From NCBI GenBank assembly GCA_030248295.1, contig JASANH010000212.1, positions 1 through 64,000 on the forward strand: a stretch of DNA of 64,000 nucleotides, written 5' to 3'. Each line of letters opens with the position of its first letter. The stretch's first letter is position 1. A program made the position numbers and the translations under genes. The notes beneath the pieces were generated by a model. That model ran no database searches and was not told where the DNA came from. It worked only from the letters and a program-made list of their open reading frames with translations. This DNA comes from Mesodorylaimus sp. YZB2_4. Its lineage: Eukaryota > Nematoda > Enoplea > Dorylaimida > Dorylaimidae. Shown here one piece after another: positions 58,862 to 64,000 of this stretch.

Positions 58862-59428
58862 AATAAAGTAGAAAAATGATCGCATGGTCAAGCCAACCAG
58901 ATCATTTAGAACGGCATGCTGTACTGTATGTCCCGAGAACGTGCATTATGGTATCAGAACCCAGTATCTCGGCGAATCTTCGCGACATCGTCTTCTGCAC
59001 CAAGCACCCATAGCAGTTCCTGTCTGTGCACTAGGGGTGTTATTTAGTTGTTGGTCGCGCTCAATCTTGGACCATCCTTCTGACGTGACTCAATGATCTT
59101 GGGTCACATTAGCCAGTGCACACTTTTAACAAGCTCGACTAGCAAGAAAATGTTATTCGAAAGAAAATTTGGCATTCGCTCGCGGAAACTAGACGAGTGC
59201 TAATTTGGCAAATTAGTCTTATACATCCTCGCCAAGAAATATGTTAAGATAAAAACATGATCAATGCGTCATCGCCATCACACCTACATCCTGTATGTGT
59301 CCAATTAAGACTTGCTGCCAAACAAGTAATTATAGGTGTGTTCCGAGAAGACGAGCAGACTTATCACCTACCTATGGGTAAGAGCAGTGGACCTAGCTTG
59401 GAGCTCTGGCCAACAGGCTCAAACCCCG
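58862..59428 (+). repeat. Left arm of ~570-bp inverted repeat, 5' region of the 7TM gene
   Basis: Read forward, this matches the complement of 62098-62668 in order: gtagaaaaatgatcg, caagccaaccag, gtactgtatgtccc, gagaacgtgcat, gcaccaagcaccca, gtgactcaatgat, aatatgttaagataaaaac, cctacatcctgtatgtgtcc, aattataggtgtgttccg and ggccaacaggctcaaacc. Identity looks around 75-80 percent with indels. It ends about 25 bp before the first well-supported Met of the receptor, so it probably holds the promoter and 5' UTR. Confidence 0.8.
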
Positions 59429-59451
59429 ACGGTATCATTTTGCAGGCAGCC

Positions 59452-60469
59452 ATGCAAAACAGCAACGAAACCAACCCCAACTCGTCCATTTCGTCCATTG
59501 TACCCCTTGAAGTATCTTCATTCTACACCATATTCATCGTGGTTCTGCTACTTTTGGTAGCTGTCGGCGGCGTCACATGCAGCGCGGGTTCTTTCGTTAT
59601 TTTTCACAAAATACAGATGTTTCGTAGTTTGCCAATGCAGCCGCTTTTACAAGCTTTATTTGTAGCCCAGATAATTCAAAATGTTTTTTCTGATCTCGTG
59701 CAAGTCATTTGTGTGCTTTTGGCCAAAAATGTGGGGGAAACTTTTTTTTTTGCTATGTAAATTCAGCTGTTTCGTTTCCTCGTTCACACTTGTCACATTT
59801 TATTGGATTCATTTTGCGATGTCGGCCATGTATCTGATGAGTAGGCGAGGTTTTAGTTTTTATTTTTCTTATAAGAAGGCCGTAGTGATAAGCTTGTTGT
59901 GCGTGTCTGTTACTAGCGGACTCTTCGCTTCGGCGTTGAATCTAGCGTTCATTTCTGGGAAAACAGAATTACGCTGGCAGTTCCGCATATGTTTCTGGAA
60001 TATTTGGTTTGCCTCAAATTATTCTTTTTTGTTACAAGCAGTTTCTATTTGTGCACCAATAATTGTTATCTTATTCATTAGGCTGAGCTTATTACTAAGT
60101 CCAGGCGCTTTTCCTATTTTGAACGCCCAAGCGGATATGTTTGGCGCATTTGACCAGAGTTTCAAAATTACCTTGGTTACTCATATACCTTTTGCCATGT
60201 TCTTAATTATTGGAAAGCAGAGTAGTATCCCGTCTTTGCTGTACGCTCTGGTCGCTCTAGTCGCATGTTCTGCTGGTATCGTGAATAACGTGTCACTTTT
60301 GATTTATAATCCATCGTTTCGCCTTGTATGCGGCTTGATTTTTCGAGGGGCTTCTTGGAGCGAGATGGAAGCGGCACTTCAGAATCGACAAAGCAGAATA
60401 TATTTTACCGGGGCCAGGTATTCAAGACAAAGACAAAGAGAGGACGCAGCATTAGTTGAATATGCTTAA
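59452..60469 (+). CDS. 7TM chemoreceptor-like GPCR with a frameshift in a T10 run
   Basis: Plasma-membrane receptor of the rhodopsin-like/nematode serpentine type. The chosen Met at 59452 opens MQNSNETNPNSS, an N-terminus with two sequons, and follows an acceptor-like tttgcag. The helices read TM1 FYTIFIVVLLLLVAVGGV, TM2 LLQALFVAQIIQNVFSDL, TM3 ending HFAMSAMYLMSRRG (the DRY position is occupied by MSRR), TM4 AVVISLLCVSVTSGLFASAL, TM5 FLLQAVSICAPIIVILFI, TM6 ITLVTHIPFAMFLIIG and TM7 ending NNVSLLIYNPSFRL (NPxxY-like). Frame 1 is open to 59758; the rest, to the stop at 60467-60469, is in frame 2. The switch falls in ten T at 59742-59751, and no GT-AG intron of reasonable size fits. It may be a sequencing error or a recent pseudogene. 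Total about 336 aa, normal for the class. Confidence 0.75.
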
Positions 60470-61596
60470 CAGTGATGGGCTATGTTCTGCATTGGCGAAA
60501 CTAAACGTTTTAACTTGGCGTTTAAGCGAAATAGGTGGTCTAGGGCGATTTTGTAAATCTTACACTAGTGTTGTCAATGTGCCAGTAAGGCTAGTAAGCT
60601 CATCTTCCCGCCCGTTGACGATTCGAGTTTGGCCACAACAAACGGATTAGCGGCGGATTAGTGGTGGCCCAGACGACCAAAACAAGTCGCAAATTTGGAA
60701 CGGTGGACAATGGTCAGCAGGCATCAGGTAGACAACACCCGGGTCGAGTGGTGGATACGGGAACGGGGTCGGCGTGAACGGCACGCGCGGTGCCTATGCC
60801 GAGTGTGGTTAGCCTGGACGGGGCACGTGCTGCCGTCGGGACATACTCGCCGCCTCAGCATTGGGCCTCGCCGCGACCTCGAGCCCAGCGGTTGGCGTTC
60901 ACGTGCGCCAGACGTCGACCAGCGACCACCTCGGAGAAGAGCAAGACCAGTGGCCAGGGGGCGCTCGTTACCGGTGAAGACCCTCAAAGATGTGATGTGA
61001 TTGGAGGATTGAGGTTGATGATGACCCGCCTTTTGGTGCAATGTGCCTGATTTTGTACAGTTTAGTCAGTTCAGTAAGAAGACCAGTGAGAGATTCAGTC
61101 GTTTCGAGTTCGTCTTGTCTTATTGGTTTGTGTACAGTAGCAAGGAGTCTGTGCAATGTCCTGTGGCTGAAGAAAAAGAAAACTTTGAGTGCCTTTGAGA
61201 AAAAGTAAGATTTAAGTGCCTTGGTCGAAATGGGCCCTCAGCAGCTAAGCTCGTGTCATTTGAAACTTGCAGCTCGAAAAGGAATGGTCGTTGAAATACA
61301 GTATGAGCAGGATAGTTCTCAGATTGATGACCTGTTTTTGAAGGAGTCCAAAAAGCGAATATGAAAGAGTGGTCAGATTAGATCGTGCCAGTTTCAACTG
61401 CCAGATAAGCTGCTTCTGGTATCTCTTGACATTTTCTGAAGATACGTAGATGATAGATGCGAGTGTATTCATCGTAATGCCAACTATCAGAATTATTTGC
61501 GCTGTCAAAATACGCTACCCGGAGCCCTGGGGAGGCCAGGGACTACTGTTCGACTACCTTCCAACTTCTCTTCGAGTAAAGCCACCAAGCTAAAAA

Positions 61597-61740
61597 GGGA
61601 ACATCGCCAACCGTTAAGTCGAACTTTATAAAACCAGATATTTTATGGTGGTCTCACTGTAGGTGCAAAAGAAAGCTTTCTCTATCAGAGACGTATGGCC
61701 AGCTGGTCAGCAGAGGTCAGCGCCTACAATCCTGTAAAAA
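61597..61740 (+). mobile_element. MITE family M2, partial copy
   Basis: It starts agggaacatcgccaaccgtt and follows the left inverted repeat and the ggtcagcagaggtcagcgcc segment of the family. The right end is replaced by the SINE head at 61810. Confidence 0.65.
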
Positions 61741-61809
61741 TATTTGGATTGCTCTGGTTTTTCCGGATTTTTCGAGAAAAAAGCCCAAAAACTGAGTGTT
61801 CGAGGTCAT

Positions 61810-61892
61810 TTATTTGTTGGGGCGCGAGTCGAACACTAGCCCCTGCGCACCTTAGCGTGGGAGGCAGACGCCAAACCTGCCAGGCCACGAGC
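61810..61892 (-). mobile_element. tRNA-derived SINE, copy S4 (head only)
   Basis: The minus strand reads GTGGCCTGGCAGGTTTGGCG (A-box region) and a GTTCGACTCGCGCC B-box region with one mismatch. It lacks the body seen in S1-S3. Confidence 0.6.
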
Positions 61893-62097
61893 CCTTTTTG
61901 AAATGGCTTTCTCTATATATCGAGTCCGAAGTACGAGACTGTACTGTGTGCCAATTTTATATGAACACTTTATAGCATCAATCGTGTTAATTAAAGAGAT
62001 GAAATTTCAAGGATCAGACGGGAGCATATTCGAAGAGAGACTAAAGGTGTCAAGATTCACGCTTCGCTCTGACTTCTCTATTAAAAATTTCTCGAAG

Positions 62098-62668
62098 CCA
62101 AGTTTTGAACCTGTTGGTCAGTGCTCTAAGCTTGGTCCACATCTTTTACAGAACCTTAGTGTAGGTATCTGACCAGTCTGCTCATCCTCCGGAACACACC
62201 TATAATTTCGTGTTCGGCAGATTTTAATTGGACACATACAGGATGTAGGTACGCGAAGATAAGCGCGATGGCGCATTGATCGTGTTTTTATATTAACATA
62301 TTTCTTGTCGAGGATGTGTAAGACTAATTTACCAAAGTGGCACCCTCCAGTTTCCGCGAACAAAATGCCGTGCCAAGCTTTCGTTACACCAACAGCTTCG
62401 TGCTAGTCGGCCTGATCAAGAGTGCTCCGCCTAATGTGGCACGTGATCATTGAGTCACGTTAAAAGGGTGTTCTAAGAATAGGCATGACCAAACAAACAT
62501 TTCGTGCGCAGACACGAAGTCATTAATTTCGTTGCTATGAGTGTTTGGTGCAAAGGACGGTATTGTGCACGTATATTGTGCATTGTGCACGTTCTTGGGA
62601 CATGTACAGAATTTCGTTCTAAACGTTCTGGTTGGCCTGAACGACGAACGATTTTTCTACGTTCTCCT
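62098..62668 (-). repeat. Right arm of ~570-bp inverted repeat
   Basis: This is the complement of 58862-59428, described under that arm. Its inner end faces toward lower coordinates, where no intact receptor is found, so it looks like a duplicated promoter region whose gene is lost, or a foldback structure. Confidence 0.8.
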
Positions 62669-63192
62669 TAAACCTGGTTTGAAAACCTAGTTTCGGGGTC
62701 AAGCTGTTAGAAGAAACGCGGTTTAGCCCTCCGTTTCAAGGGAAAGCAAAGCGATCCAAAGAATTGCATGTGTACTACTCCTCTCTTTAAAAGATTCGCT
62801 GCTGGTATGGGCTCTCGACTCGGTGTTGTTAATCCCCCTCACATTACTGTACCTTCATCATACTTATTTTCCAAGCGTTTGTCTGTCTCGCCTCAGGGCA
62901 GGGCCCGCTGCCATCACTCAATCTGTATGACAGAGGAAATGCGTATAGGTAGATAGGAAGGTGGCAGGAAGATTTTTTGAATATGTTCTAGGTTGCCGAC
63001 TAATGTATAAGAATACAGAATACAATACAATTTTTGTAGGTTGGTCCCCGTGCTGCCCCAGTTCCCCCGGGACTTTCAACCTGTTATGCCTATAGCCGGC
63101 CAGCAGTCATGATATGATAAGCGAGACCGTGAGGTGACCAGCTCTCACGGCAGGTTCCCTCTGTGTGTCTCCACTAGGTGCACCTCCAGAAG

Positions 63193-64000
63193 AGGGGCCA
63201 TCCATAAAGGTCGACCGCACAAAATCTCGATTTTTTGACCCCCCCTCCCCCTCCCCCTGACCGCATGCCGACCACTTATCGCCAGCCCTCCTCAAAAATG
63301 GTCGACCACTTCAGCCAGACCCCTCCCCTTTCCAAACGCAGTTTTGTGAAATGTTTCGTCTTATGCTTTCTCGAGCTCGACAAGATGCCATCTCCTTCGA
63401 AGACAAATCGGTTTTGTTTCATGGAGCGGCTTTTTTATTTTGTAAAAGCCTCCACAAACTTTTCCCACAACTTTTCCCCATATTTTTTAAAGTTTTGCCG
63501 CTTGGGCCGCGCCGGCTCAGTTCTCTACGGGACTTCCAATCATATTAGCTGGCAAGCAGTCATGAGATGATAAGCGCGGCTGTGAGGGATAGGTTGGGAT
63601 CCCAATCCTGATCCTGACATTGAGGCATCGGAATTCTGCTAATAATTATGATGTGCATAAGCATGGCAGGCACACTCTGATCCATCATATCTGCCATGAA
63701 GCAGTTGCGATGAAGAGGCAACAGCAACATCAGCTCAAATCGACAATGATAGCAACACTGATTTTACTTAGCCTAGGCTAACCTTGCTGGACGAGTATCG
63801 AAACTGCCAATGTACCGTATTTCCTCGAAATCCTCCCCCCTCTGTTATTCTCCCCCGTCTGGGACCCATTTGAAAAAATTTCTCCCGCGGGGAGAATTTC
63901 GAGGAAATACGGTACTCATCAATTTCAGCTTATTTATAATGACTTAAACTCGACCTGATAAAAAACCTGGATGACTAAAGTGTGCTCTAGTCTGGAAAAT
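63193..64000 (-). repeat. Dispersed composite repeat, copy C (runs off the window)
   Basis: On the minus strand it matches copies A and B, beginning at the terminal word (plus strand ggggccatccataaaggtcg at 63195). It includes the ggaacttttcc-type block and the tatgcacatcataattatta empty site of the M1 MITE. Just outside, 63075-63190 holds a second, internally deleted piece of the same family. It carries a nested MITE at 63815-63912. Confidence 0.8.
63815..63912. mobile_element. 98-bp MITE with TA target duplication, nested in repeat copy C
   Basis: The ends are perfect inverted repeats CCGTATTTCCTCGAAAT and ATTTCGAGGAAATACGG, with an inner imperfect ttctcccc/ggggagaa match. TA flanks both sides (63813-63814, 63913-63914). 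Copies A (about 1910) and B (about 58190) read gagtacattcg without the element, showing the empty site with a single TA. The target and size suit Tc1/mariner-type MITEs. Confidence 0.88.

Larger units (their letters stand above)
60470..62097. other. Spacer inside the inverted repeat, downstream of the 7TM gene
   Basis: A GC-rich stretch at 60680-60990 has no recognised product. A partial M2 MITE starts at 61597 and a SINE head lies at 61810-61892. A minus-strand frame of 87 codons at 61245-61508 has two hydrophobic stretches and could be the relic of a second receptor copy, but I see no clear similarity to the intact one. Confidence 0.4.

Noticed and set aside
59257..59451. Longer N-terminus of the 7TM receptor from 59257
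   Set aside because: This part lies in the inverted-repeat arm, has no signal sequence, and an acceptor-like tttgcag stands just before the Met at 59452.

Overview
This is eukaryotic, intron-rich DNA, most probably from a nematode. That is an inference from gene content and architecture: class-I (GH19) chitinase fused to a peritrophin-A module, C-type lectin/PAN secreted protein, Cys-loop ligand-gated channel, nematode-style 7TM receptor, phase-consistent GT-AG introns from 53 bp to several kb. The long, repeat-stuffed introns would suit a repeat-rich, non-Caenorhabditis lineage (an enoplean such as a mermithid is possible), but nothing here fixes the species.

Layout. 1-4067: repeat debris, including a broken LINE reverse transcriptase and dispersed-repeat copy A with a nested MITE. 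4068-21125 (+): a complete eIF4G gene; I resolved 19 exons whose lengths sum to 4977 nt (1658 codons plus stop). One intron is a 22-bp minisatellite of about 47 units and another is almost entirely a TTA-flanked MITE. 25393-26580 (+): single-exon Golgi-type glycosyltransferase with a DxD motif. 27466-28672 (-): MULE-type transposase pseudogene with four nonsense codons but no frameshift. 31432-35145 (+): a complete nine-exon Cys-loop anion-channel-like receptor (569 aa) with an altered pore signature. 35918-37480 (-): vWA type I membrane protein. 38232-38573 (-): possible small membrane protein. 39990-40560 (-): LTR-retrotransposon integrase remnant. 42072-42910 (-): C-type lectin plus PAN exons. 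46735-48544 (-): GH19 chitinase, three exons. 50036-53529 (-): thioredoxin, four exons, 107 aa. 56786-58786 and 63193-64000: dispersed-repeat copies B and C. 59452-60469 (+): 7TM receptor with a frameshift in a T10 run, whose 5' region is one arm of a ~570-bp inverted repeat (partner at 62098-62668).

The genes form no operon. Housekeeping functions (translation initiation, redox) sit among secreted, cuticle/gut/chitin and membrane-receptor genes. About half of the window is repeats: at least three MITE families, a tRNA-derived SINE family (four copies, all minus), and curious clusters of degenerate 5-mers, usually in inverted pairs. Nested insertions can be dated relative to one another because the dispersed repeat supplies empty sites.
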